64,000 nucleotides of DNA from Rheinheimera pacifica (GTDB lineage Bacteria; Pseudomonadota; Gammaproteobacteria; Enterobacterales; Alteromonadaceae). Location of the stretch: positions 1-64,000 of the forward strand of contig NZ_JANUEM010000017.1 in the NCBI RefSeq assembly GCF_024809855.1. Reading direction: 5' to 3'. Positions 25,348 to 34,669 of the stretch are shown here, one piece after another. Both the position numbers and the translations under genes were made by a program. Below the pieces are notes generated by a model. The model was not told the origin of the DNA. It was given only the letters and a program-made list of their open reading frames with translations, and ran no database searches. Each line of letters begins with the position of its first letter. Position 1 is the first letter of the stretch.

Positions 25348-27132
25348 TCAGGCACGCTGTTTATGCTGCAGGTATTCCGGAGAAAAATTGAAATACACTC
25401 CGGTACCGCCCTGGCTACGCCGCCGAATGTCTATTGTCCCGCCCAGGTGTTTACTACGCTCCTGCATAATCGCCAAACCGTAGTGATTCAGTTTTTCAGC
25501 CGATTGCGGGATGCCAACACCGTTATCTTCTATTGCCAGCACTATCGACTCGCCTTTATGCTGCTGCAAACTGATTACAATCTCGCTACCGGCACTATGG
25601 TGCACCGCATTCTGGCTGGCCTCGCGAATAATTTGCAGCAGGTGAATTTCTTCATGTGGTGCCAGCGGAATATTAGTTAACTGATAATCCAGCTTTATCT
25701 GCATGCCGGATTGTTCGCTGAGCTGTTTCACCGAGGCTTGCAGCGCACTGTGCAGACCAGCGCCATCCACTTTAAGCCGGAAGGTAGTCAGCAGTTCACG
25801 CAGTTGACGATAAGCCGCATCCAGGCCCTGTTTCAATTCAGCCGATACATCGGCAATGGTGTCTTTATCGTCTTTTTGTGTGGCTTTATTTAACCGGGTA
25901 ACCTGAATTTTTAAGTAAGACAGCGCCTGCGCTAAAGAATCGTGTAACTCACGGGCAATCACAGTGCGTTCCTGCATCAGAGCCAGACGCCTGACCTGCT
26001 CTTCCTCTGACTTTAAACTCAGTGCCAGTGCCAACTGATCGGCCACCGAAGCCAACAATTTTTGCTGCCAGCGATCAAGTTGTCCTTCTGTGATACGCGC
26101 CACCAATACGCCATATTTCTTTCTGTCACGGTGCAGCAAATAGTTGTAGCTATTGCTGTTGCAACCCGACAACTGCGGCAAGCTGAGGCAATCACCGCAA
26201 TTTTCCTGCGCACAAGGGGCGTCACTGCCATCTTCCGTCAACACTTGCATATAGGGTTTGTCACCCTCTTCAGTAAACAGACACAACTCCAGATCGTCTA
26301 CTTTCACCACCGTTTTTAACTCAGCAACTATCTGACTAAAGTCAACATACTCGGGTGCGTGCTCACTAATACGCTGAGCCGTATTATATAAAAAGCGCAA
26401 CGTGGTATTAGTATGCTGCAGCGCTTCGGTTTGCTCTTCCACCCGCTTTTCCAAATTACCGTACATATAAGCGATGGAGTCACTCATTTTATTAAAGCTA
26501 TGCGCTAGCGCCCCAAGCTCATCATTATTTGCGACATTTACCCGGTGAGTAAAATCCCCCATTGCCACCTGCCGGGCACCTTTCGTTAAATCTTCAAGTG
26601 GCTGCTGCACCATTACTTTTAACCAGTAGATCACAATGGCAGACAACAACACTGTTGCCAGTAAAGCCACCAACTGCAGGGTGCGAAAACTGCGGACTTT
26701 ATATTCAGCATCTTGCTGAATGTAAAACACCAGGTCTTCCAGCAGCTGAATTTGTTGCTGTAACTGCCTTTCCAGTTGCGGCATATCTAACGGCTTCTGT
26801 TGCAACAACGGCGCAATTAGCTGCCAGTGCTGCTGCGCGGCATCGAACTGCTGCACTATCTTGTCATTATGCCAAAACCGTTTAAACACAGGGTGCTGCC
26901 AACTGCGACTAAATTGCTCGCCAGCTTGTTCCAGCTTCACTTCATCTTGTTGCAAGGTTAACCAGGCCAAACGGTAACTTTGCATCCGCAGCGATCCGGC
27001 GACATTTACAGCATAGGCGTCACTGTCGGTTTTATCCGATAACCAATACGACGCCAGCATGGTGCCTATCGCCAGCGTAACTATACAGGCCAGCGCAATA
27101 TTAATTCGGGTAACAATGGAAAACTGTCGCAT
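25348..27132 (-). CDS. narX: Nitrate/nitrite sensor histidine kinase NarX
   Basis: NarX senses nitrate and nitrite in the periplasm and phosphorylates NarL. The 594-aa product has a first TM helix (residues ~8-30) followed directly by the nitrate-binding P-box (AYAVNVAGSLRMQSYRLAW). A helical sensor domain, a second TM (~155-178), HAMP, a Cys-rich central module (CAQENCGDCLSLPQLSGC), DHp with phospho-His (ARELHDSLAQALSYLKIQ) and HATPase_c (REASQNAVHHS, DNGVGIP, GLAIMQERSKHLGGTI) follow. All modules of the E. coli protein are present. The start at 27132 has GGAG upstream; the longer frame to 27180 does not. Confidence 0.94.
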   Translation of the reverse strand: MRQFSIVTRINIALACIVTLAIGTMLASYWLSDKTDSDAYAVNVAGSLRMQSYRLAWLTLQQDEVKLEQAGEQFSRSWQHPVFKRFWHNDKIVQQFDAAQQHWQLIAPLLQQKPLDMPQLERQLQQQIQLLEDLVFYIQQDAEYKVRSFRTLQLVALLATVLLSAIVIYWLKVMVQQPLEDLTKGARQVAMGDFTHRVNVANNDELGALAHSFNKMSDSIAYMYGNLEKRVEEQTEALQHTNTTLRFLYNTAQRISEHAPEYVDFSQIVAELKTVVKVDDLELCLFTEEGDKPYMQVLTEDGSDAPCAQENCGDCLSLPQLSGCNSNSYNYLLHRDRKKYGVLVARITEGQLDRWQQKLLASVADQLALALSLKSEEEQVRRLALMQERTVIARELHDSLAQALSYLKIQVTRLNKATQKDDKDTIADVSAELKQGLDAAYRQLRELLTTFRLKVDGAGLHSALQASVKQLSEQSGMQIKLDYQLTNIPLAPHEEIHLLQIIREASQNAVHHSAGSEIVISLQQHKGESIVLAIEDNGVGIPQSAEKLNHYGLAIMQERSKHLGGTIDIRRRSQGGTGVYFNFSPEYLQHKQRA

Positions 27133-27220
27133 AACTGCTCCGCTTAGTTTACTGCCTACAGCATACCTGCTAATTGCCACTCGTGCTGGTTTGTCGTTAA
27201 AACCAGCGGCACAATTGAGC

Positions 27221-27333
27221 TACCCCTTTTTCCCTGCTGGGTTAGCCGCAACAGCCAACACCACGCAATAAGGGGTAACTGCCAGCGTATTATCAAGCAT
27301 AACAACGCTACCCACACTACCACCTTGTGGGTA
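27221..27333. promoter_or_regulatory. Cluster of NarL-type heptamers between narX and narG
   Basis: Exact TACYYMT heptamers occur as TACCCCT (27221-27227, plus) and its complement AGGGGTA (27271-27277). Nearby is a perfect 8-bp inverted repeat, TACCCACA (27309-27316) and TGTGGGTA (27326-27333), 40-60 bp ahead of the FNR box. Far-upstream NarL sites are a known feature of narG promoters. Divergent narX may also be affected. The rest of the 336-bp gap (27133-27468) holds the FNR-dependent core promoter. Confidence 0.55.
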
Positions 27334-27371
27334 TTTTCTTTTTTTATCATGTATTTAGCTCTATGGCTGCC

Positions 27372-27412
27372 TTGATCCAAATCAAGCATCATCCCCTTGT
27401 TGTTTCTATAGT
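27372..27412 (+). promoter_or_regulatory. FNR-dependent class II promoter of narGHJI
   Basis: TTGATCCAAATCAA at 27372-27385 is a perfect FNR box. A TATAGT -10 element at 27407-27412 predicts a start near 27419-27420, which puts the box centre at about -41.5, the canonical class II position. This fits oxygen-controlled activation of narG. Confidence 0.85.
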
Positions 27413-27468
27413 GTGCATACCAGAAAAGCAAAATGTCTGTTCATGCAGGACAAGACCAGGAGTAAACC

Positions 27469-30400
27469 ATGAGTCACCTACTCGACAAACTGCGGTTTTT
27501 TAAAACCCGCAAAGCCCCGTTCGCCGACGGCCACGGTGTCACAACTAACGAAGACAGAACCTGGGAACAGGGTTACCGGCAGCGCTGGCAGCACGATAAA
27601 ATTGTGCGCTCAACCCACGGCGTAAACTGTACCGGCTCTTGTAGCTGGAAAATTTATGTTAAAGACGGTCTGGTGACCTGGGAAACCCAGCAAACCGATT
27701 ATCCGCGTACCCGGCCAGATTTGCCGAACCATGAACCGCGCGGCTGCCCGCGTGGCGCCAGCTATTCCTGGTATATCTACAGTGCCAACCGCTTAAAGTA
27801 TCCCAAGGTACGCCAGCAATTAATGAAACTGTGGCGCGAAGCCAAGGCTGCACATAAAGACCCTGTTAAAGCCTGGGAATCTATTGTCAGCGATCCGGTA
27901 AAAGCGAAAAGCTACAAAGAGCGCCGCGGTTTAGGTGGCTTTATCCGCGCCAGTTGGGATGAAGTGAACGAGCTGATTGCCGCTTCAAACGTCTACACCA
28001 CCAAAACTTACGGCCCGGACCGGGTTACCGGCTTCTCGCCCATTCCGGCGATGTCGATGGTGTCTTACGCTGCAGGCGCGCGTTATTTGTCGTTAATTGG
28101 CGGTAACTGTTTAAGCTTCTATGACTGGTACTGCGATTTACCGCCGGCATCACCGCAAGTTTGGGGCGAGCAAACCGACGTACCCGAATCAGCCGACTGG
28201 TATAACTCTAATTACATTATTGTGTGGGGCTCTAATGTACCGCAAACCCGCACGCCGGATGCACACTTTTTAACCGAAGTACGCTACAAAGGCACCAAAA
28301 CCTGTGTTATTACCTCAGATTATTCAGAAGCGTCCAAGTTTGGTGATACCTGGTTAGCCCCACGTCAGGGTACCGATGCTGCGCTGGCTATGGCATTTGG
28401 CCATGTTATTTTAAAAGAATTCCATGTTGATAACCCAAGCGCGTATTTTACTGACTATGTAAAACGCACCACCGATATGCCAATGCTGGTGATGCTGGAG
28501 CAAGGTGACAAGCATCTGAGCCAGGGCCGTTTTCTGCGCGCTGCCGATCTAGTGGATAACCTGGGTGAAGACAATAACCCGGACTGGAAAACCATTGCCA
28601 TTAACAGTGATGGCCGCTTAACCAGCCCCAATGGTGCCATTGGATACCGCTGGGGCCAGGCCGGCAAATGGAACCTGGAGCAAAAAGATAAAGACGGCGA
28701 CATCGACCTGCAGCTGAGCTTAAAAGGTAGCCGTGACGAGCTGGTCGACGTCGCCTTTCCATATTTTGGTGGCGCGCCGCACGAATATCAGTACTTTCAG
28801 CATACGGCGCATAACGAGGTGCAAATCCGCAAAATTCCGGCCAAACGCGTCGAACTGGCCGATGGCAGCACTGCTTTAGTGGCTACCGTGTTTGACTTGA
28901 TGTTGGCGCACTATGGTGTCGATAACGGCATTGGTGATAACAGCCGCGCCAAGTCTTATGACGACAACGTGCCTTACACCCCGGGCTGGCAGCAGAGTAT
29001 TACCGGTGTTAACCCGGAAGATGTGATTCGGGTAGCGCGCGAGTTTGCCCGCAATGCCGATAAAACCCGCGGCCGTTCTATGGTTATTGTCGGTGCTGCG
29101 TTAAACCACTGGTACCACATGGACATGAACTACCGCGGTTTGATCAATATGTTGATGATGTGTGGCTGTATTGGTCAGAGCGGCGGTGGTTGGGCACACT
29201 ACGTAGGCCAGGAAAAACTGCGGCCACAAACCGGTTGGACGCCGCTGGCGTTTGCACTTGACTGGCAGCGGCCACCACGCCATATGAACGGTACCTCGTT
29301 CTTTTACAACCATTCCAGCCAGTGGCGTTATGAAAAACTGGACATGGCCGAAGTGGTCTCGCCACTGGCCAACAAAGAAAAATGGACAGGCAGCATTATC
29401 GACTTTAACAGCCGGGCTGAACGCATGGGTTGGTTGCCGTCTGCACCACAGTTAGGCACTAACCCACTTAAACTGGCCGCAGCGGCAAAAGCCGCCGGTG
29501 TTGAATTAAAAGACTATGTGGTGCAGCAGTTAAAAGATCGCAACATAAAGTTTGCCTGCGAGCAGCCGGAGGATCCAAAAAACTTCCCGCGCAATATGTT
29601 TGTCTGGCGTTCTAACTTGCTGGGTTCCAGCGGTAAAGGCCATGAATATATGCTGCGCCATTTCCTTGGCACTAAGCATGGTTTATTGGGCAAAGATCTG
29701 GGTGAGTTTGGTGGTAAAAAACCAGAGGATGTGGAATGGACCGATAAGCCAGCAGAGGGCAAAGTAGATTTATGGGTGACATTGGATTTTCGTATGTCTA
29801 CCACCTGCCTGTACTCAGATATCGTGCTGCCAACCGCAACCTGGTATGAAAAAGACGATATGAATACCTCGGATATGCATCCGTTTATTCACCCGTTAAC
29901 TGCCGCAATTGACCCGGTTTGGGAAGCACGCAGCGACTGGGAAATTTTTAAAGGCATTGCCAAAGCATTCTCCAAAGCTGCCGTTGGCCACCTTGGCGTA
30001 GAAACCGATGTGGTTACGATACCCATGCACCACGACACCCCTGCCGAATTAGCGCAACCTTATGGTGTTAAAGCCTGGTGGAAAGGTGAATGTGACGCCA
30101 TTCCTGGCGTTACCATGCCGCATATTAATATTGTCGAGCGTGACTACCCCAATACTTATGCCCGCTTTACCTCAATAGGCCCCTTACTGGAAAAAATGGG
30201 TAACGGCGGTAAAGGCATCAGTTGGGATACCAAAGAGGAAGTTAACTTCCTGAAAAAACTCAACCGCGTTCACACTGCCGAAGGCGCCAACAAAGGCATG
30301 GCGAAAATTGACAGCGCCATCGACGCCTGCGAGATGATTTTATCTTTAGCACCGGAAACCAATGGCCAGGTTGCCGTTAAAGCCTGGGAAGCCTTGGGTA

Positions 30401-31188
30401 AAATTACCGGCCGCGACCACACCCATTTAGCGCTGCCCAAAGCCGATGAAAAAATCCGTTTTAACGATATTGTTGCGCAGCCGCGCAAGATTATCAGCTC
30501 GCCGACCTGGTCTGGCCTGGAAGATGAGCATGTGTCGTACAACGCCGGTTATACCAACGTGCATGAGCTGATCCCATGGCGCACCATTACCGGCCGCCAA
30601 CAATTCTATCAGGACCACGAATGGATGCGCGATTTTGGCGAACAGCTATGCAGCTACAAGCCACCGATTAACTTAAAAACTGTGCAGCCGGTACTGAATA
30701 AAACTCCAAACGGCCATAAAGAGATCGTACTGAACTGGATCACGCCGCATCAGAAATGGGGTATTCACAGTACTTACTCTGACAACCTGCTGATGCTAAC
30801 GCTATCGCGCGGTGGCCCCATTGTCTGGATCAGTGAAATTGATGCCGCAGCCGCCGGCATTGAAGATAACGACTGGATCGACATCTTTAACGTTAACGGT
30901 GCCATTGCCGCCCGCGCGGTGGTATCTCAGCGGGTGCCGGAGGGTATGAGCATGATGTACCACGCCCAGGAGCGTATTGTGAATGTGCCCGGCAGCGAGT
31001 TAACCGGTACCCGTGGCGGTATCCATAATTCGGTTACCCGCGCCGTAATGAAGCCCACTCATATGATTGGTGGCTATGCGCAGCAAGCCTATGGCTTTAA
31101 CTACTACGGCACTGTTGGCTGTAACCGTGACGAGTTTGTCATCATCCGGAAAATGGGCAAAGTCGACTGGCTAGACAAGGAGGCATAA
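27469..31188 (+). CDS. narG: Respiratory nitrate reductase alpha subunit NarG
   Basis: NarG is the bis-MGD catalytic subunit that reduces nitrate to nitrite on the cytoplasmic face. The 1239-aa length matches E. coli (1247). The FS0 cluster ligands His50, Cys54 and Cys58 are in place (THGVNCTGSCSWK), with the fourth Cys in EPRGCPRGASYSW. Other NarG motifs include SMVSYAAGARYLSLIGG and YDWYCDLPPASPQVWGEQTDVPES, and a conserved C-terminal half. No twin-arginine signal is present, as expected for NarG. It heads narGHJI behind a perfect FNR box. Confidence 0.98.
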   Translation: MSHLLDKLRFFKTRKAPFADGHGVTTNEDRTWEQGYRQRWQHDKIVRSTHGVNCTGSCSWKIYVKDGLVTWETQQTDYPRTRPDLPNHEPRGCPRGASYSWYIYSANRLKYPKVRQQLMKLWREAKAAHKDPVKAWESIVSDPVKAKSYKERRGLGGFIRASWDEVNELIAASNVYTTKTYGPDRVTGFSPIPAMSMVSYAAGARYLSLIGGNCLSFYDWYCDLPPASPQVWGEQTDVPESADWYNSNYIIVWGSNVPQTRTPDAHFLTEVRYKGTKTCVITSDYSEASKFGDTWLAPRQGTDAALAMAFGHVILKEFHVDNPSAYFTDYVKRTTDMPMLVMLEQGDKHLSQGRFLRAADLVDNLGEDNNPDWKTIAINSDGRLTSPNGAIGYRWGQAGKWNLEQKDKDGDIDLQLSLKGSRDELVDVAFPYFGGAPHEYQYFQHTAHNEVQIRKIPAKRVELADGSTALVATVFDLMLAHYGVDNGIGDNSRAKSYDDNVPYTPGWQQSITGVNPEDVIRVAREFARNADKTRGRSMVIVGAALNHWYHMDMNYRGLINMLMMCGCIGQSGGGWAHYVGQEKLRPQTGWTPLAFALDWQRPPRHMNGTSFFYNHSSQWRYEKLDMAEVVSPLANKEKWTGSIIDFNSRAERMGWLPSAPQLGTNPLKLAAAAKAAGVELKDYVVQQLKDRNIKFACEQPEDPKNFPRNMFVWRSNLLGSSGKGHEYMLRHFLGTKHGLLGKDLGEFGGKKPEDVEWTDKPAEGKVDLWVTLDFRMSTTCLYSDIVLPTATWYEKDDMNTSDMHPFIHPLTAAIDPVWEARSDWEIFKGIAKAFSKAAVGHLGVETDVVTIPMHHDTPAELAQPYGVKAWWKGECDAIPGVTMPHINIVERDYPNTYARFTSIGPLLEKMGNGGKGISWDTKEEVNFLKKLNRVHTAEGANKGMAKIDSAIDACEMILSLAPETNGQVAVKAWEALGKITGRDHTHLALPKADEKIRFNDIVAQPRKIISSPTWSGLEDEHVSYNAGYTNVHELIPWRTITGRQQFYQDHEWMRDFGEQLCSYKPPINLKTVQPVLNKTPNGHKEIVLNWITPHQKWGIHSTYSDNLLMLTLSRGGPIVWISEIDAAAAGIEDNDWIDIFNVNGAIAARAVVSQRVPEGMSMMYHAQERIVNVPGSELTGTRGGIHNSVTRAVMKPTHMIGGYAQQAYGFNYYGTVGCNRDEFVIIRKMGKVDWLDKEA

Positions 31189-31200
31189 CCACAAAGCGTC

Positions 31201-31300
31201 TTTCACGCCAGCGCGGCGTTAGGCCAGGTCTCAAAATGCTCATTTACTTGTACGTAAACTGCGCTTTTTCGAACCGGCCCCGCCTTGCTCTGGCGCGAAA
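31201..31300. repeat. 100-bp imperfect palindromic repeat in the narG-narH gap
   Basis: The segment folds on itself over its whole length. The outer arms TTTCACGCCAGCGC (31201-31214) and GCTCTGGCGCGAAA (31287-31300) match at 12 of 14 positions. The GGCG...GGCC...GGT arms and the TCAAAA/TTTTCGA arms follow inward. A TTTAC/GTAAA core sits around TTGTAC at the tip. This looks like a dispersed intergenic palindrome (REP/MITE-like) of gammaproteobacteria. It lies inside the nar transcript and would form a very stable hairpin. Confidence 0.75.
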
Positions 31301-31346
31301 TCCATCATTGTGAGTTTCGCCCCCTAACAAGATTTGAGGAATTATT

Positions 31347-32882
31347 ATGAAAGTCAGAGCCCAAATTGGCATGGTGCTGAATTTAGACAAGTGCATAGGC
31401 TGCCACACTTGCTCCATCACGTGTAAAAATGTCTGGACCTCGCGTGAAGGCGTTGAGTACGCCTGGTTTAATAACGTTGAAACCAAGCCTGGTATTGGTT
31501 TTCCGAAAGAGTGGGAAAACCAGCAAAAATGGAACGGTGGCTGGGTGCGCAACAAAAGCGGCAAGCTGGAACTGAAAATCGGCGGTAAACGCCGCATTCT
31601 GGCGAATATTTTCGCCAACCCAGACTTACCGGAAATTGATGACTACTACGAGCCGTTCGATTTCGACTACCAGCATTTACACACTGCTGGTGATACCAAG
31701 CACCAGCCGGTAGCACGGCCGCGCTCATTGATCAGTGGTCAGCGGATGGAGAAGATTGACTGGGGCCCGAACTGGGAAGAAATTCTCGGTACCGAGTTTG
31801 CCAAACGCAAAATCGATCAAAACTTTAACGAGGTGGTGCAAAAGGACATTTACGGTCAGTTTGAAAAGACCTTTATGATGTACCTGCCACGTTTGTGCGA
31901 GCATTGTTTAAACCCGGCCTGTGTCGCGGCCTGCCCTTCCGGCGCCATTTATAAGCGCGAAGAAGATGGCATAGTGCTGATTGACCAAGACAAATGCCGC
32001 GGCTGGCGCATGTGTGTGTCGGCCTGCCCGTACAAAAAAATCTATTACAACTGGAAAACCGGTAAATCAGAAAAATGTACCTTTTGCTTCCCGCGTATTG
32101 AAGCTGGCCAGCCAACGGTATGCTCTGAAACCTGTGTTGGCCGTATCCGCTACTTAGGCGTGCTGCTATATGACGCTGACAAAATTGAAGTAGCGGCCAA
32201 TACGCCGAACGAGAAAGACCTGTATCAGGCGCAGCTGGATATCTTCCTTGATCCGAATGATCCGGTAGTGATTGCTGCGGCCAAAGCAGAAGGTATCGGT
32301 GATAACTGGATTAAAGCCGCCCAGCGCTCGCCGGTGTATATGATGGCGATGGAGTGGAAAGTTGCCCTGCCATTGCACCCGGAGTATCGCACACTGCCGA
32401 TGGTGTGGTATGTGCCGCCATTGTCACCTATTCAAAGTGCAGTGCAGGCCGGTCATGTGGGTATGAACGGCGAAATTCCGGATCTGAAATCGCTGCGTAT
32501 TCCGCTGCGCTATCTGGCCAATATGCTCACCGCCGGTGATGAGGCACCGGTAGTACGTGCGCTGGAGCGGATGATCGCGATGCGCGCCTTTAAACGCTCG
32601 CAACAGGTCGATGGTGTTGAAGATGCCGAAGTGTTGCAGCAGGTTGGCTTAACGCCGGTGCAGGTAGAAGAAATGTACCGCTATATGGCGTTAGCTAACT
32701 ATGAAGACAGATTTGTCATTCCCACCAGCCACCGTGCCTATGCCGAAAATGCTTACGACCTGAAATCCAGTTGTGGTTTCAGTTTTGGTAACGGCTGTGG
32801 TGATGGTAATAACGGCGTAAATCTGTTTGGCACTAAAGCCAAAGGTGTACGTCAGGTTATTCCGGTAGAGATTCAGGAGTAA
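31347..32882 (+). CDS. narH: Respiratory nitrate reductase beta subunit NarH
   Basis: NarH carries electrons from NarI haem to NarG through three [4Fe-4S] clusters and one [3Fe-4S] cluster. The 511-aa product shows the four Cys groups: CIGCHTCSITCKNVW near residue 16, CEHCLNPACVAACPSGAI, CRGWRMCVSACPYKK (Trp in the place of the second Cys, the hallmark of the 3Fe-4S site) and KCTFCFPRIEAGQPTVCSETC. The SD is GAGGA ahead of the ATG. It is unusually far (158 bp) from narG because of the inserted palindrome. Confidence 0.98.
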   Translation: MKVRAQIGMVLNLDKCIGCHTCSITCKNVWTSREGVEYAWFNNVETKPGIGFPKEWENQQKWNGGWVRNKSGKLELKIGGKRRILANIFANPDLPEIDDYYEPFDFDYQHLHTAGDTKHQPVARPRSLISGQRMEKIDWGPNWEEILGTEFAKRKIDQNFNEVVQKDIYGQFEKTFMMYLPRLCEHCLNPACVAACPSGAIYKREEDGIVLIDQDKCRGWRMCVSACPYKKIYYNWKTGKSEKCTFCFPRIEAGQPTVCSETCVGRIRYLGVLLYDADKIEVAANTPNEKDLYQAQLDIFLDPNDPVVIAAAKAEGIGDNWIKAAQRSPVYMMAMEWKVALPLHPEYRTLPMVWYVPPLSPIQSAVQAGHVGMNGEIPDLKSLRIPLRYLANMLTAGDEAPVVRALERMIAMRAFKRSQQVDGVEDAEVLQQVGLTPVQVEEMYRYMALANYEDRFVIPTSHRAYAENAYDLKSSCGFSFGNGCGDGNNGVNLFGTKAKGVRQVIPVEIQE

Positions 32883-32887
32883 GTCCA

Positions 32888-33658
32888 ATGACCATAAAAA
32901 ACATGCCCATACTACAACTACTATCTTTGCTGCTGGATTACCCAAAGCAGCCGCTGATAGACGCTAAAACCGAATTGCTGGCGATAGTGGCCGAAACTGC
33001 TATAGCGGAACCGCTTAAGCAAAGCCTGAGCGCGTTTATCAACAGCCGCACCAACGGCGAGCTGATGGACTGGCAGTCTGAATACGACAGCCTGTTTGAA
33101 CGCGGCCGCTCGTTGTCTCTGCTGATTTTTGAGCATATTCACGGCGAGTCACGCGATCGTGGCCAGGCCATGGTGAACCTACTGGCGCAATATCGCGAAG
33201 CCGGGCTGGATATTGGTGTAAAAGAGCTGCCGGATTATCTGCCGCTTTACCTGGAGTTTTTATCCACTCAGGGTGAGCAAAACGCGCAAATCGGCCTGGA
33301 GGAAATTGCGCCGGTGTTGGCGGTACTACTGTGCCGCCTTGAACAGCGCGAGTCTGACTACGCCTGCATTTTTGCCACTCTGGTAGTGCTGTCTGCCGCT
33401 GAAGTCGATTTAGCTGACATAAAACAGCAGATCGCCGGCGAAAAGCGCGACGATACGCCCAAAGAGCTGGACAAGGTATGGGAGGAAGAGATGGTCAGCT
33501 TTATCGGCAACGAGCAAACCAGCTCTGCCTGCGGTACAGGTAACAAACCTACCGACGGTCAGCGCCGCGATCAGTTTATTCCGCTAAGCACTGAGCTGCT
33601 TGGCAGCGCTGAAGCAGGTGAACAACTTTATAAAGCAGCCGCCGCTAAGCGCGCTTAA
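32888..33658 (+). CDS. narJ: Nitrate reductase assembly chaperone NarJ
   Basis: NarJ is a TorD-family cytoplasmic chaperone that holds apo-NarGH for cofactor insertion and membrane docking. The 256-aa helical protein has the NarJ motifs LLDYPKQPLID, YDSLFERGRSLSLLIFEHIHGESRDRGQAMVNL and LPDYLPLYLEFLS. It starts 5 bp after narH and ends 12 bp before narI. Confidence 0.95.
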   Translation: MTIKNMPILQLLSLLLDYPKQPLIDAKTELLAIVAETAIAEPLKQSLSAFINSRTNGELMDWQSEYDSLFERGRSLSLLIFEHIHGESRDRGQAMVNLLAQYREAGLDIGVKELPDYLPLYLEFLSTQGEQNAQIGLEEIAPVLAVLLCRLEQRESDYACIFATLVVLSAAEVDLADIKQQIAGEKRDDTPKELDKVWEEEMVSFIGNEQTSSACGTGNKPTDGQRRDQFIPLSTELLGSAEAGEQLYKAAAAKRA

Positions 33659-33670
33659 AGGAGCATTAAC

Positions 33671-34360
33671 ATGGCACACTTAAACCTGTTTGCCTTTGGT
33701 ATTTATCCGTACATTGCCATCGCCATTATGGTGATTGGCAGTTGGATCCGCTACGACAGAGAACAATACACCTGGAAAACCAGCTCCAGTCAGCTGCTGG
33801 AGAAAAAGCAACTGCGCTTGGGTAGCATTCCGTTTCATATCGGTATTCTGGGTATCTTCCTTGGGCATTTCTTTGGCTTGTTAATGCCTAAAGAAATCTG
33901 GCATTTGTTTGGTATCACACCGGAAATGAAACAATTGATCGCGGTGGGTGCCGGTGGCTTGTTCGGCCTGATTTGCTTCTTTGGCTTAACCGTACTGATT
34001 AAACGCCGCTTAACCAATCCACGCATTCGCGCCACCAGCAATACGATGGATATTGTTATTCTGTTTTTGTTGTATGCGCAGCTGATTTTGGGGTTGCTCA
34101 GTATCACGGTGTCGTTGGGCCATATGGACGGTGCCGAGATGCTAAAGCTAATGGCCTGGGCGCAAAACACCGTTACCTTTAACAGTGTGGCAGCGGCAGA
34201 GGCTATTAGCGGCGTGCACTGGATTTTTAAAATGCACGTGTTCCTGGGCATGACGCTGTTTGTGGTGTTTCCGTTTAGCCGCCTGGTACACATGCTTAGC
34301 GTACCAGTGCAATACATACGCCGCCAGCATCAGATAGTACGCCAGCGTTTTGTACGTTAA
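33671..34360 (+). CDS. narI: Respiratory nitrate reductase gamma subunit NarI
   Basis: NarI is the membrane cytochrome b that oxidises quinol on the periplasmic side. The 229-aa product has five hydrophobic spans with haem-ligating histidines in the expected segments (PFHIGILGIFLGHFFGLL near residue 55 and HWIFKMHVFLGMTLFVVFPFSRLVHMLS near 190-205). It is preceded by AAGGAG and ends the structural nar operon, although a PpiC gene follows on the same strand. Confidence 0.97.
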   Translation: MAHLNLFAFGIYPYIAIAIMVIGSWIRYDREQYTWKTSSSQLLEKKQLRLGSIPFHIGILGIFLGHFFGLLMPKEIWHLFGITPEMKQLIAVGAGGLFGLICFFGLTVLIKRRLTNPRIRATSNTMDIVILFLLYAQLILGLLSITVSLGHMDGAEMLKLMAWAQNTVTFNSVAAAEAISGVHWIFKMHVFLGMTLFVVFPFSRLVHMLSVPVQYIRRQHQIVRQRFVR

Positions 34361-34392
34361 AGGACGCGGAAATAACAGACATAGCAAGCGAA

Positions 34393-34486
34393 AGGTTGGA
34401 ACCGTGGCAGGTCGGCACAGAGTGTCTGAGTGAGCGCGCAAGCAGCGAGCGAGTTGCTGTGACGAGCCTGACGGGGATTCCAACCT
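34393..34486. repeat. 94-bp imperfect palindrome between narI and the PpiC gene
   Basis: The ends AGGTTGGAA (34393-34401) and TTCCAACCT (34478-34486) are exact inverted repeats. Inner arms (CAGG...CG..CACAG against CTGTGACGAGCCTG) and a GAGCGAG/CGCTCGC-rich tip continue the pairing. It differs in sequence from the narG-narH palindrome, so it is a second repeat family. No terminator-like U-run follows, so nar transcripts may be read through or processed here. A separate perfect hairpin (34574-34595, arms TCTCCGGCAT) lies before the next gene. Confidence 0.65.
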
Positions 34487-34669
34487 GAAGCCAGCGGCTA
34501 AACTTTCAGGCTCCGGGAGGCTTTAAGCCGGTGTTGCACACAAAGACGCCGTAAATCCATCCGTGGAGGCTCCTCTCCGGCATCCATGCCGGAGACGCTT
34601 TGTTTAGCAACAACGGCTCGCCTCCTTCAGCAGCCGGGCAGCAAGCTACAACTAACACAGAGGTTCAAA

